Assembly (NCBI RefSeq): GCF_000166775.1
Contig: NC_014720.1
Coordinates: 2,288,501-2,352,500 of the forward strand
Length of the DNA stretch: 64,000 bases
Direction of reading: 5' to 3'
DNA from: Caldicellulosiruptor kronotskyensis 2002
GTDB lineage: Bacteria > Bacillota > Thermoanaerobacteria > Caldicellulosiruptorales > Caldicellulosiruptoraceae
Shown here: positions 8,350 through 17,171 of the stretch, one piece after another
How the letters are laid out: each line of letters opens with the position of its first letter
How positions within the stretch are numbered: the stretch's first letter is position 1
Translations under genes and position numbers: made by a program
Notes under the pieces: model-generated
Told to the model about the DNA's origin: nothing
Databases searched by the model: none
What the model saw: only the letters and a program-made list of their open reading frames with translations

Positions 8350-10014
8350 TCAGAAGTCATAAAAGCAAGACCCTCCAATGAACTCTCTTATGATTGATTG
8401 TGGTGGGATTTCTCTTTCGTCCTCAATTGTGAGGATAAAGCTCAAAAAGTGTAAAAGCCTCTGCGCCTCGCTATATTCCTCATCTTCTCTTGTGATTGTC
8501 CTAAGTAGCGGCACGGCATATTTCTTTAACACAGCCAGCTCATAAATTAGCGCTGAATTGAACATGGCATCTGCCATCTCCTGGTATGGAAAAATATTCT
8601 TTTCTTCACCGTTTCTAACAGACGGCCACATAGAAATTGTTCTTTTAGCAGATGCTCCTCTTGTTCTGGCATCTCTGACAATCCTTCTCAAAATTCTATA
8701 ATCTGTTGTCTGTATTCTGTTGTGTTTGTCAAGATTTAGATGTGTCAAGGCACTTACATATATTTTGAACTTGCTTTCATCAGGTATCATTGGAGTAAGT
8801 CTTCTGTTTAGTCCATGTATTCCTTCAATTATTATTATATCGTTCTTTTCAAGCTTGACTGGTCTTTCAAATGTCCGCTTTCTTTCTATAAAATTAAACC
8901 GTGGCAGAACAACCTCTTTGCCATCTATCAAATCTTTTAGCTGTTTGTTAAAAAGCTCAACATCAATAGCTTCAATCGATTCATAGTCAGGCTTGCCATT
9001 TTCGTCAAGTGGCACTTTATCCTCAAAGAAATAATCGTCAAGCCCTATATAAACAGGGTTTTTTCCATTTACTTTAAGCTGAATAGAAAGCCTTTGTGCA
9101 AAGGTTGTCTTTCCGGATGATGAAGGTCCGGATATCAAAACAACTTTTATCAGCGGATTTTGCGAAATCTGGTCAGCCAAATATGCTATCTTTTTTTCGT
9201 GTAGAGCTTCTGAGACTCTTATAAATTCTCTTATCTTTCCACTTGCTATCACCTCATTGAGCTCACCGATGCTGCTTACCCCAAGTATCTTGCCCCAGTT
9301 TTTGTACTCATGGTATACTGCAAACAGTTTCTTGTTCTCAACAAACTCTTGAAGCTTAAATGGGTCTGACTTGTCTGGGTACAAAAGCACCATACCGTCG
9401 TGGTATTGAATTAGATTAAATATTTTTAGATATCCTGTAGAGGGCACAAGATGACCATAAAAATAATCAACATAATCCCCACAGTAATAAATGTAAACAT
9501 AGTCGTTTTCTGAAAACTTTATTGTTCTTGCTTTATCGTAAAAGCCTTTTTCTTCAAAAAGTTTAACTGCATCATCTTTTGAAACCTTTTCTCTTCTAAA
9601 TTGAAAATCTTGGTCTACTATCCATTTCATTTTTTGTTTTATAAGATTTATATCTTCAGCTGTCAGCTTTCTGTTTTCAATCTCACAATAAAGTCCTTTT
9701 GAAAGAGAATGCTGAACATTTACAGTTTCTTTAAAAAGCATTCTTGTTGCAACAATTAAAACAAAAATGAGACTTCTTCTGTAAATCCTCATACCATCTT
9801 CTTGGGTCATGTCAATAAATTTTACCTTGCAATCTCTGTGAATAACATACTTCAGTTCTTTAATCTCATTGTCTACCTTTGCTGCAACTATCGGAGATTT
9901 AAAATAACTTTCAAACCTTGGAACAAAGCTCAAAAGATTTGTCCCAACCTCTACATCTTCATATACATTTGCATCTTCAAAAAAGACTTTTACTGTATTA
10001 CCTTGTTTTTTCAT
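8350..10014 (-). CDS. Nucleoside (uridine-type) kinase with TGS/threonyl-tRNA-synthetase-like N terminus
   Basis: A cytosolic P-loop kinase of the uridine kinase/phosphoribulokinase family. The N-terminal ~230 residues resemble the TGS and second additional domains of threonyl-tRNA synthetase, a fusion common in Clostridia and Thermotogae. The kinase half has the Walker A motif SGPSSSGKTT near residue 300, the substrate loop GLDDYFFED and the strand IIIIEGIHGLN. The acceptor nucleoside is probably uridine or cytidine by family. The ATG at 10014 lies five bases after AAGGTGA inside the end of the upstream GGDEF gene, so the two are translationally coupled. Confidence 0.8.
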   Translation of the reverse strand: MKKQGNTVKVFFEDANVYEDVEVGTNLLSFVPRFESYFKSPIVAAKVDNEIKELKYVIHRDCKVKFIDMTQEDGMRIYRRSLIFVLIVATRMLFKETVNVQHSLSKGLYCEIENRKLTAEDINLIKQKMKWIVDQDFQFRREKVSKDDAVKLFEEKGFYDKARTIKFSENDYVYIYYCGDYVDYFYGHLVPSTGYLKIFNLIQYHDGMVLLYPDKSDPFKLQEFVENKKLFAVYHEYKNWGKILGVSSIGELNEVIASGKIREFIRVSEALHEKKIAYLADQISQNPLIKVVLISGPSSSGKTTFAQRLSIQLKVNGKNPVYIGLDDYFFEDKVPLDENGKPDYESIEAIDVELFNKQLKDLIDGKEVVLPRFNFIERKRTFERPVKLEKNDIIIIEGIHGLNRRLTPMIPDESKFKIYVSALTHLNLDKHNRIQTTDYRILRRIVRDARTRGASAKRTISMWPSVRNGEEKNIFPYQEMADAMFNSALIYELAVLKKYAVPLLRTITREDEEYSEAQRLLHFLSFILTIEDEREIPPQSIIREFIGGSCFYDF

Positions 10015-11674
10015 CAAGGTCACCTTCCTTGTTTTTTAGTTTTTCTTCATACATTCTCAAGTCTGCAATCTTCAAAAGTTCATCAAGACTTGTAGTATCA
10101 TCAGGATATACAGCAATTCCACAACTTACTTTTATCTTTTTGGGAAGCTGCTGTTCAGATTCTTTTTCTATAAGCTGCTTTATTGTATTTATTCTATCTT
10201 CTATTGCTTCTTTACTGCAATTTTTAAATATAACTGCAAATTCATCTCCACCAAGTCTTGCAGGAATGTCTGTTTTTCTGATATTGTCTCTTATAATCCT
10301 TCCTATCATCCTGATAGCTTTGTCACCCACACTATGTCCATAAAAATCGTTCAAAAGTTTTAAATTATCCATATCAAAGAAAGCTACACAAAAGTTGTTT
10401 TTGTATCTATCTGCAGATATTGACTCTAATATAAGCTCTTTCATGAAATATCTTCTGTTATATATTCCTGTAAGCTCATCTTCTGTTGATAAATTCTTTA
10501 TTTTTTCAATTCTTTCAATCTGAAAAAGAAGAGCCTGAGAAAAATTTATAAAGATTGTAAGCCCATCTTTTATCTCATCTGTAAGATTAAAATCTTTGAG
10601 TTTCGAATAGCAAACTAAAAATCCAACAAGTTTGCTATGCATTAAAATTGGAACAAATACAGCAATTTTGAAAACCTCAGAAACCAAAGATTCTAAAGAT
10701 TTACACTCAAAAAATCTCTTTAATTCATCAATAGTAAATGTCCTAATTCTATTGATTTGCAACAGTTCCTGACTTACCTTTAATTGGAGGCCAGAGCTTA
10801 TATCACTACTTTGTTTGTTTTCATCTTTGAATACTATAAGCCTGTAGTTATCATCTTCATGGCAGTAATAAAAACACATTCGTGGAAATACTTTTGAATA
10901 CATCTCATATACAAACTCTACAAGTAGCTCAAAACTTTTCTGTAAGTCAAGCCTTTCTTTCAACACTTCAGTACTAAATTTTGATAAACTGTGCAAAAAC
11001 CTGAACCTTTGCATTGCAACTGCAAGAAATATAGCAACAAAAAGATAAAGCAAAGCACCATTTTGAATTGCCTCAGTATACAAAATACCTTTTCTTTTAA
11101 ACATTGCTAAAAAAATCTCACCTGCAGCAAATGTTAAAACAAATATTCTAAAACTTTTTGTTTGTTTAAAATAAAAATTTGTAAAGCTTAAATGTAATAA
11201 AATCAAAATACCGACTGCAACTATTATTTCACTAAAAATGTAAAGAGTTGTAGCAGTTTTCTGAGAATATAGAAAAACAAAATATCTTGAGTTTTTTATT
11301 TTTTCAAACATAAGAAAAACTATTACTGTTATACCTATATTGATTAAAATTGCAGTTTTTTCTAAAAACTTTTTTAGTTTTTCTTGGCACAAAACTGAAA
11401 ATACAAGCGCATATATTATTAAAAATTTCAAAAAAACATTTAAAAAAACAATAGCCTGTATCCCTTCAACTTTGTTTAAAACATCTTTTTCTAATTTTAG
11501 TACATACAAGAACTTCAAAATAACAAGCGATAAAAATATCTTCCCAAAACTATAAATCAATGTATTTTTTAGTTCTTTCCCTAAAAAAACTGAAACAATA
11601 AATATACCACTTATTGCAACAACACCAACCATTTCAAAAAGCTTATAAAGACAGAATTCCAACTGAGAACTCAT
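9998..11674 (-). CDS. Membrane-bound diguanylate cyclase (GGDEF) with GAF-like middle domain
   Basis: Predicted to make cyclic di-GMP from GTP at the membrane. The N-terminal ~230 residues hold about seven hydrophobic segments. A GAF-like region follows (about 240-380), then a GGDEF domain with LTGIYNRRYF and the intact catalytic RLGGDEFAVIF near residue 485. An RxxD-type inhibitory site is not evident at the usual place. The ATG at 11674 (MSSQLEF) is chosen because AAAGGGA precedes it, and the GTG at 11707 has no ribosome site. The end overlaps the nucleoside kinase start. No EAL or PilZ gene is nearby, so the effector is elsewhere. Confidence 0.85.
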   Translation of the reverse strand: MSSQLEFCLYKLFEMVGVVAISGIFIVSVFLGKELKNTLIYSFGKIFLSLVILKFLYVLKLEKDVLNKVEGIQAIVFLNVFLKFLIIYALVFSVLCQEKLKKFLEKTAILINIGITVIVFLMFEKIKNSRYFVFLYSQKTATTLYIFSEIIVAVGILILLHLSFTNFYFKQTKSFRIFVLTFAAGEIFLAMFKRKGILYTEAIQNGALLYLFVAIFLAVAMQRFRFLHSLSKFSTEVLKERLDLQKSFELLVEFVYEMYSKVFPRMCFYYCHEDDNYRLIVFKDENKQSSDISSGLQLKVSQELLQINRIRTFTIDELKRFFECKSLESLVSEVFKIAVFVPILMHSKLVGFLVCYSKLKDFNLTDEIKDGLTIFINFSQALLFQIERIEKIKNLSTEDELTGIYNRRYFMKELILESISADRYKNNFCVAFFDMDNLKLLNDFYGHSVGDKAIRMIGRIIRDNIRKTDIPARLGGDEFAVIFKNCSKEAIEDRINTIKQLIEKESEQQLPKKIKVSCGIAVYPDDTTSLDELLKIADLRMYEEKLKNKEGDLDEKTR

Positions 11675-11780
11675 CAATTTATCATTCCCTTTGTTTAAAT
11701 TTATCACTTGCCCATATAATAATATATTCCCTGAGAAGGGGGATTGATTTTTATTATACTCTACTTTACATAAAATTTAA

Positions 11781-11813
11781 AAGGGAGACTTTTCAAAATC
11801 TCCCTTGTTTTTT
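11781..11813 (-). terminator. Terminator, probably bidirectional, after the 11827-12234 gene
   Basis: The stem AAGGGAGA/TCTCCCTT (11781-11788 with 11799-11806) is T-rich on both sides. It sits between the end of the small hypothetical gene and the GGDEF gene. Confidence 0.7.
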
Positions 11814-11826
11814 TAGACCAATTTTA

Positions 11827-12234
11827 CTATGATTCTACTTTGAATATCTCATCAGAAATTAAAATAAAGCTACATAAGTCAAAAAGTAAACTTCCTTCTG
11901 CGAAAAGTTCATAGAGCAGGATTTTTTTGTTTGCATGCAAAGCCTCACTCCAAGCTTTAAAATGTTTTAAATCTACAAAGTGGTTTTTTATAGTAGTAAC
12001 ATCGATAAACACAACTTCAAGAGATTCCTGCCAGAACTCAACGCAAACGTTTGGGAAAAAAAGTTTTTTGAGTCGCTGGTAAACCTTTTCAGAACCAAAA
12101 AAAGAAAACCTCTCAAGTTCAAGAAGGCGTGCAAGAACAAGAATACTTGAGATAAGATGGGCTTCGCCCACATAGGGTTTTAGAACTGTCAGTGCTTGGG
12201 AGGTCACAAGTTCATGTCCTTCAAGAACTATCAT
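11827..12234 (-). CDS. Conserved hypothetical protein
   Basis: A 135-residue cytosolic protein with no signal peptide or membrane segment and no motif I recognise. The frame stays open to 12429, but that longer start lies inside the SRP RNA gene and is not credible. The ATG at 12234 has GGGAGG eleven bases upstream, and a near-perfect sigma-A promoter lies at 12280-12308, between the SRP RNA 3' end and this start. It is therefore an independent transcription unit immediately after the SRP RNA. Function unknown. Confidence 0.65.
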   Translation of the reverse strand: MIVLEGHELVTSQALTVLKPYVGEAHLISSILVLARLLELERFSFFGSEKVYQRLKKLFFPNVCVEFWQESLEVVFIDVTTIKNHFVDLKHFKAWSEALHANKKILLYELFAEGSLLFDLCSFILISDEIFKVES

Positions 12235-12279
12235 TTGTATCTTATCCTCCCTTTGTAAACCTCTGTTATACTTTTCTAT

Positions 12280-12308
12280 ATTATATTCTAAATCTAAGTA
12301 CCTGTCAA
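12280..12308 (-). promoter_or_regulatory. Sigma-A promoter of the small hypothetical gene
   Basis: On the minus strand TTGACA (12303-12308) and TATAAT (12280-12285) are separated by exactly 17 bases. The ribosome site GGGAGG follows at 12246-12251. Confidence 0.85.
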
Positions 12309-12360
12309 TAAAATTATTTACTTTTAGATTTTTATTCCTGGAAAAAGACAAAAATAAAAT

Positions 12361-12635
12361 GGCTGTGCAACCAGCTTCGATATAACCCTCCTGGTGAAAT
12401 AGCAGACCCGACAGGCTCCTGTTATGCACCCCTGCGGCACACGCGAAAAACTGCTTACCGTTGCTTCCTTCCGGACCTGGCGGGGTTCACAGCCCTCGCG
12501 TTGCGCAGGACACAACCATCCTCACCCCGGCCTGCCCTCAATGCCAAAAGGGTTATACCTCAGTCTGGCTATTCGACCCCGCTATAGCGGATTGCGGGTT
12601 ACAGGGCACCGCTACCTCCCCGTCATAGCACAGCC
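12361..12635 (-). ncRNA. ffs: Signal recognition particle RNA, large bacterial (Bacillus) type
   Basis: The ends pair (GGCTGTGC at the 5' end with GCACAGCC at the 3' end), enclosing about 275 bases, the size of the long Firmicute SRP RNA with an Alu domain. The conserved domain IV apical loop is present as AGGTCCGGAAGGAAGCA, followed by the asymmetric loop side CAACGGTAAG. The 5' part has the Alu-type GGTGCCCTGTAACC segment. It should bind Ffh and target nascent membrane proteins. Its promoter is directly upstream. Confidence 0.95.
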
Positions 12636-12641
12636 AATTCT

Positions 12642-12670
12642 ATTATACTCTTAAAACCTTCTAAAATCAA
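12642..12670 (-). promoter_or_regulatory. Sigma-A promoter of the SRP RNA
   Basis: TTGATT (12665-12670), a 17-base spacer and TATAAT (12642-12647) lie on the minus strand, seven bases before the predicted RNA 5' end. Confidence 0.88.
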
Positions 12671-12680
12671 CTGCCAAAAT

Positions 12681-12968
12681 TTACTTGCCGTTTGCCTGAA
12701 CAAGCCATACATGAGCAAGTTCAAGTGCTTTGTAAAGATTGTCTGCTTCAGCTTTTTTCACAACTCTTTCTCTGACAGTGAGCTTTGGATTGTTTATCTG
12801 AAGTTCAACCGAAATAGGTGATGCTATCTTGTATCCTTTATATTCTTCAATCCCCAGCACTACAAACACAGCAACAAATTTGTCGTCTGGATTTCCATAG
12901 TGGATAAGGTTATTTCTAATTTTATAAACCTCTCTCCCTCTATATTTAAACACTTGTGGTAAGCCCAT
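12681..12968 (-). CDS. Conserved hypothetical protein
   Basis: A small soluble protein of 95 residues rich in charged beta-strand-like segments (FKYRGREVYKIRNNLIHYG at the N terminus, then a region near KLTVRERVVKKAEADNLYKA). It has no membrane segment and no recognised motif. AGGAG lies about 12 bases upstream of the ATG. It lies between the cyanophycin-synthetase-like gene and the SRP RNA promoter, all on the minus strand. Function unknown. Confidence 0.6.
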   Translation of the reverse strand: MGLPQVFKYRGREVYKIRNNLIHYGNPDDKFVAVFVVLGIEEYKGYKIASPISVELQINNPKLTVRERVVKKAEADNLYKALELAHVWLVQANGK

Positions 12969-13044
12969 AGCAAAATCAACTCCTAATCACCATAAATTTT
13001 AGAACTTCTTATAGTGGATATGATACTAAACTTTATTGTGTTTT

Positions 13045-15270
13045 TCAAGCATTGTTCACAAAATTCTTCTTCCTCTTAGCCAGTGCCTCTCTTATCTCAA
13101 ACGTAACATCTCTATTTAAAGGTTCTGGCAGAATGATAAAAACACCATCTCCCTTTTTTGCCTTCTTTATGCCCTCAGATACCATTTCAACTACATCTGA
13201 AAATTTTTCTATATGCTTACATATAATTTTACTTTTGTCTTTTATAAAGTCCAGAATTTGTTCTTGTTCTTTTTCGCATACAAAATAAAGATTTTTAATT
13301 CCTATTGAGATTAGGCTCAAAGCAAGAATTTTTATATGTTCCTTTTTACTAACACTGTCAATAATTACTTTTACACCATTTATATCAAATATATTAAATT
13401 TTCCTGGATTTTGATGTGAATCATTCTTGTACTCAGTCAAAAATTTATATATAATCTCGCTGTCAACACCATAAAAATATAATGCTGCAATTGTCTGGAG
13501 AATATTGTCAACTGCAAACATAAGTTTGCCTTCATATGAGTACGGAATCTCTTTAATGTTGCATAATGAAAAAAACTGCTGACCATCGAAAATCTTCACA
13601 AAATCATTTTCAAGATACACACAGGGTCTTTTCATCTCTATATGAGCCTTTAAATCTGGATGATGATTTGAAATAGATGTAAATACAATATTACATCTGG
13701 CTTTTGCACTGTATAGATATTTATAAGCATCGTTGATGTTCAAAATTAGATATCCATTTTCCTTAATACTTTTAGAAAACAAAAGGTTTCTTTCTATTTG
13801 ATTTTGAGAAAATGTATTGGTAATAATACCTACATCGGGTTCTATTTCTATCTCCTCAATACACTTTTCTGGATTGAATTCAACAAGTTTTATGTCAGAC
13901 AAGTCACCAAAATTTCTTAGATAGAAATTTTCAATTTCACTATCAATGGATGTTTCCAAACCGCATCTTTGTAAAATGTACTTCATTATTTGCAATATCG
14001 TGCTTTTTCCATATGTCCCTGACACAGCAATTATCGGCACAGTTGGATTGGGCATCTTTTCAAAATATACATCCAAAATAGTATTGAAAATATCGCAGTT
14101 GCATGTCTGCGAAAATATACGAAGGTCACAATTTGTCTCAACATCAACAACATATCCTCCTACCACCGAATATGGCAGCGAAATATCTTCTGTAACAAAG
14201 TCTAAAATGGTCACTACATACCCAAACTTTTCTGCAATCTTAATAAAAAGTTGTTGGTTTTCGTATGCTATCTTTTCCGTAACATCTGTGGTTATACATC
14301 CTGTTTTAAAACTGGTCGGTTCCTTCAAAAAAACCTTCATTCCCTTGGGCAAAATATCGTCCAAAGTAAATCCCTGTTTTAAAATATTCTTTTGAATATA
14401 TTTATTATTTCTCTCACCTTGGTCTAAAAGTTCTGAAATTCTTCTCTTACCATCGCCTACAATGTATGGAGAGGTTCTTTCAACAGCTGCTACAACTTTC
14501 CCATTTACAACCAGGATTTTATAGCTTTTACCCGGCACATACCTTTCAACTATCACTCTGCTATCCAGGCTTTTTACCATATCAAATGCTTCCAACGCCT
14601 GTTGATTTGTTCTGATATTCCCTATATTTGGAGAGTCTTTTCTGCAGCCTTTTATCGAAACTGGAAAACCCAGTTTTTTTATGCTGTCCATCAGTTGGTC
14701 AGATGTAAAGACCACATCAAACGGCACAACAGGAAAAGAATTGAGCTTTAAAAACCTTCGGGAAAGTTCCCTGTCTTCAGACAGACTAACTCTGCTAAAG
14801 TCATGATCACTTATAATGGATGCAAAAAGCTTCGCATACTTTCCCTCTCCCAGCATGAATGTATCTGTATATCCAATCCTTGTAAACTTTATACCTCTTT
14901 TCATACAGGCATTTTTCAAAAGTCTTGTATTTGGCGAAAGCTCTGTCTCAATTGTGAGCTTTTTTAACTTTGAAATCTTGTCTGGAAAATGTTCAGGTTC
15001 AAACCCTTTTTCTATGCACTCTAAAGCAAACTCTATGACCTTGTGTACAAGCATCTGATTGTCATGTTCAATCAAAACATCAATATGATCTTCCACGCTC
15101 AAGCATTCCCAGTATTCAACCAAGTTGTATCCTATAAGGTTTTGAATATGGATGCAAAGCTTTGCAAAGTTTCTTGCCTCTTCAATGTCTCCTTTTACCT
15201 TTAATACCACAACTTTTTTGTCTGAGTAAATATTTCTGTGATTGTATACCTTCATACTTTCAATCTTCAT
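13045..15270 (-). CDS. Cyanophycin-synthetase-like ligase (ATP-grasp plus Mur-ligase-like), diverged
   Basis: The domain order is that of cyanophycin synthetase CphA: an N-terminal domain, an ATP-grasp domain (about 165-400, with GKSYKILVVNGKVVAAVER and VGDGKRRISEL matching the family) and a C-terminal Mur-ligase-like domain with the P-loop GTYGKST near residue 437. Several expected catalytic segments differ. The ATP-grasp EVNAAPG-type motif reads DVETNCD, and the Mur DYAHNP motif reads DSVSKKEH. At 741 residues it is about 130 shorter than typical CphA. It probably binds ATP, but a true Asp-Arg polymer product is uncertain. No cyanophycinase gene is adjacent. A ribosome site AAGGAGAG lies 14 bases upstream. 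Confidence 0.65.
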   Translation of the reverse strand: MKIESMKVYNHRNIYSDKKVVVLKVKGDIEEARNFAKLCIHIQNLIGYNLVEYWECLSVEDHIDVLIEHDNQMLVHKVIEFALECIEKGFEPEHFPDKISKLKKLTIETELSPNTRLLKNACMKRGIKFTRIGYTDTFMLGEGKYAKLFASIISDHDFSRVSLSEDRELSRRFLKLNSFPVVPFDVVFTSDQLMDSIKKLGFPVSIKGCRKDSPNIGNIRTNQQALEAFDMVKSLDSRVIVERYVPGKSYKILVVNGKVVAAVERTSPYIVGDGKRRISELLDQGERNNKYIQKNILKQGFTLDDILPKGMKVFLKEPTSFKTGCITTDVTEKIAYENQQLFIKIAEKFGYVVTILDFVTEDISLPYSVVGGYVVDVETNCDLRIFSQTCNCDIFNTILDVYFEKMPNPTVPIIAVSGTYGKSTILQIMKYILQRCGLETSIDSEIENFYLRNFGDLSDIKLVEFNPEKCIEEIEIEPDVGIITNTFSQNQIERNLLFSKSIKENGYLILNINDAYKYLYSAKARCNIVFTSISNHHPDLKAHIEMKRPCVYLENDFVKIFDGQQFFSLCNIKEIPYSYEGKLMFAVDNILQTIAALYFYGVDSEIIYKFLTEYKNDSHQNPGKFNIFDINGVKVIIDSVSKKEHIKILALSLISIGIKNLYFVCEKEQEQILDFIKDKSKIICKHIEKFSDVVEMVSEGIKKAKKGDGVFIILPEPLNRDVTFEIREALAKRKKNFVNNA

Positions 15271-15342
15271 GACAGTAAAAGTTTCTCTCCTTTTTTACTT
15301 TTTATTTTGTATTCTTCCCCCTTCATAAAAGACTAATACCTG

Positions 15343-15380
15343 CAAAAAAAATAAGCAGGGAAAGTGCTTACTTCCCTGCT
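15343..15380 (-). terminator. Terminator ending the acn-icd-gntR operon
   Basis: The stem AGCAGGGAA/TTCCCTGCT overlaps the last codons of the GntR gene and is followed on the minus strand by TTATTTTTTTTGC. Confidence 0.85.
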
Positions 15381-16063
15381 ACTGTTCTCTCTTCACTCTT
15401 CTTTTGTTCAATTAGATTTTTTGCTGCGTTCTTAACATGAAGTTTCATATACTCTTCTGCCTTGTCAGGGTCTCTGCTGACTATTGCTTCAAATATGAGC
15501 TTGTGTTCCTCCATAGCTTCCTCAAGCCTTCCTGGTGTCTCAAAAGAGGTTGCTCTTGCCCTTATTATATAGCTATGGAAGGTGGATAAAACATGTTCAA
15601 GCGGTTTGCTCTTCGATGCTTTGTAAATGAGCTGGTGAAACTGCGAATCAGTTTTCATCACCTTTGGAATATCTTTTTTCTTTGTATAGAGCTCCATAAG
15701 AGTTATAATTTCAGTAAGCTCATCTTCTTCATCTTTTGTAATCTTCTGGGCAGCCCAGCGCGCAGCAAGTCCATCTAAAAGCATCCTGATTGTGTATATA
15801 TCCTCTATATCCTGAGCAGTAACACCTGCAACAAACGCACCTTTGTGAGGAATAGAATATACAAGCCCCTCAAGTTCAAGCTGGCGCAGAGCTTCTCTTA
15901 TCGGTGTTCGAGAAACTCCAAGTTCTTCAGCAAGTTTTACTTCAACAAGAGGGTCTCCCGGCTTTAAAATTCCCATTAAAATCTTTTCTTTTATCACTTC
16001 AAAAATCTTCTCATATAAGGGAGAATATCTTGCATCTTTATCATCTGAATAACTATATACCAT
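15368..16063 (-). CDS. GntR-family transcriptional regulator, FadR/FCD subgroup
   Basis: A DNA-binding regulator of about 231 residues. The N-terminal winged helix contains the GntR signature LAEELGVSRTPIREALRQLELEGLV near residues 46-70. The C-terminal all-helical FCD domain has the family's metal/ligand residues around FHQLIYKAS and MEEHKLIFEAI. It is the last gene of the aconitase-isocitrate dehydrogenase unit, starting 29 bases after icd, so it very likely controls these genes. The candidate operator is the 18-base TTGTATA-N4-TATACAA-type site found upstream of acn and of the Re-citrate synthase. The ligand could be citrate or a related acid (inference). The ATG at 16063 follows AAGGTGG by six bases. 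Confidence 0.88.
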   Translation of the reverse strand: MVYSYSDDKDARYSPLYEKIFEVIKEKILMGILKPGDPLVEVKLAEELGVSRTPIREALRQLELEGLVYSIPHKGAFVAGVTAQDIEDIYTIRMLLDGLAARWAAQKITKDEEDELTEIITLMELYTKKKDIPKVMKTDSQFHQLIYKASKSKPLEHVLSTFHSYIIRARATSFETPGRLEEAMEEHKLIFEAIVSRDPDKAEEYMKLHVKNAAKNLIEQKKSEERTVAGK

Positions 16064-16091
16064 CAAAAACCACCTTCAAACTCTTTATTTT

Positions 16092-17099
16092 TTATATCCT
16101 TTCCATCTCGCGGATGACTGCATCTGCAAACTCTTTTGTACCTGTTGAGCCTCCAAGGTCGTATGTAACCTCTTTGCCTTCTTTTATAACTTTAGCCACC
16201 GCCTTTTCAACTCTATCAGCTGCTTCAAGCTCGCCCAAGTACCTTAGCATCATAACACCAGAAAGTATAGTTGCAGTTGGATTTGCCAAGTTCTGTCCTG
16301 CTCTTTTTGGTGCAGAGCCGTGGATTGGCTCAAATACCGCCCCATCTTCGCCGATGTTAGCACCTGGTGCAATACCAAGCCCTCCCACAAGTCCTGCTGC
16401 AAGATCAGAAAGAATATCTCCATACATATTTGGCATAACCAAAACATCATAGTTTTCCGGGCTTTGGACAAGCTTCATGCTCATTGCATCGACAATCATA
16501 TCTTCAAATTCTATATCCGGATAGTCCTGCGCTACCTTTCTTGCACATTCTAAAAACAACCCATCAGTAAGTTTTTGAATATTTGCTTTATGAACAGCTG
16601 TGACCTTTCTTCTTTTTTCTCTTCTTGCAAGCTCAAATGCGTACCTGACAATCCTCTCACTTGCCTTTCTTGTTATTATTTTAACACCAACCGCCGCATC
16701 ATCGCCAGCCATATATTCAATACCTGCATAAAGGTCCTCTGTATTTTCTCTTACAATGATCAAATCCACATTTGTATATCTTGAAGGAACACCTTCATAA
16801 GACTTTACAGGTCTTACATTTGCATAAAGGTTTAACGCTTGTCTGAGTGCAACATTAACACTTCTAAACCCTGTCCCAACAGGTGTTGTAATAGGACCTT
16901 TTAGTGCAACCTTATTTCTCTTTATACTTTCCAAAACATGGTCAGGAAGTGGCGTCCCATACTCCTGCATAACCTTTTCGCCAGCTTCCACAACTTCCCA
17001 CTCTATCTTTACACCCGATGCATCCAAAACTCTTCTTGCTGCCTCTGTAACCTCTGGTCCTATACCATCGCCAGGAATAAGTGTAATTCTGTATGCCAT
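16092..17099 (-). CDS. icd: NAD-type isocitrate dehydrogenase (isocitrate/isopropylmalate dehydrogenase family)
   Basis: Oxidative decarboxylation of isocitrate to 2-oxoglutarate in the cytosol. The family signatures are [11 protein letters not shown] at the start, the substrate loop [19 protein letters not shown] near residues 81-100, [10 protein letters not shown], and the metal and cofactor region [19 protein letters not shown], then [13 protein letters not shown]. The isopropylmalate dehydrogenase family is close, but the RSVNVALRQ loop and the position directly after aconitase favour isocitrate. At 335 residues it is the short IDH3-like type. The ATG at 17099 is chosen because AGGAGG lies seven bases upstream, and the ATG at 17117 lacks one. 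Together with Re-citrate synthase it supplies glutamate carbon. Confidence 0.85.
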   Translation of the reverse strand: MAYRITLIPGDGIGPEVTEAARRVLDASGVKIEWEVVEAGEKVMQEYGTPLPDHVLESIKRNKVALKGPITTPVGTGFRSVNVALRQALNLYANVRPVKSYEGVPSRYTNVDLIIVRENTEDLYAGIEYMAGDDAAVGVKIITRKASERIVRYAFELARREKRRKVTAVHKANIQKLTDGLFLECARKVAQDYPDIEFEDMIVDAMSMKLVQSPENYDVLVMPNMYGDILSDLAAGLVGGLGIAPGANIGEDGAVFEPIHGSAPKRAGQNLANPTATILSGVMMLRYLGELEAADRVEKAVAKVIKEGKEVTYDLGGSTGTKEFADAVIREMERI

Positions 17100-17140
17100 C
17101 TTTAGTCCTCCTAACATTAAAATTTGATAACTTTAATAAA

Positions 17141-17160
17141 GAGGGGATTAAACTCCCCTC
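17141..17160 (-). terminator. Hairpin between acn and icd
   Basis: The stem GAGGGGA/TCCCCTC has a short loop and is followed on the minus strand by TTTATT. It lies 42 bases before the icd start and may be a partial terminator or an mRNA-stability hairpin setting the acn:icd ratio. Confidence 0.55.
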
Positions 17161-17171
17161 TTTTATTTATC

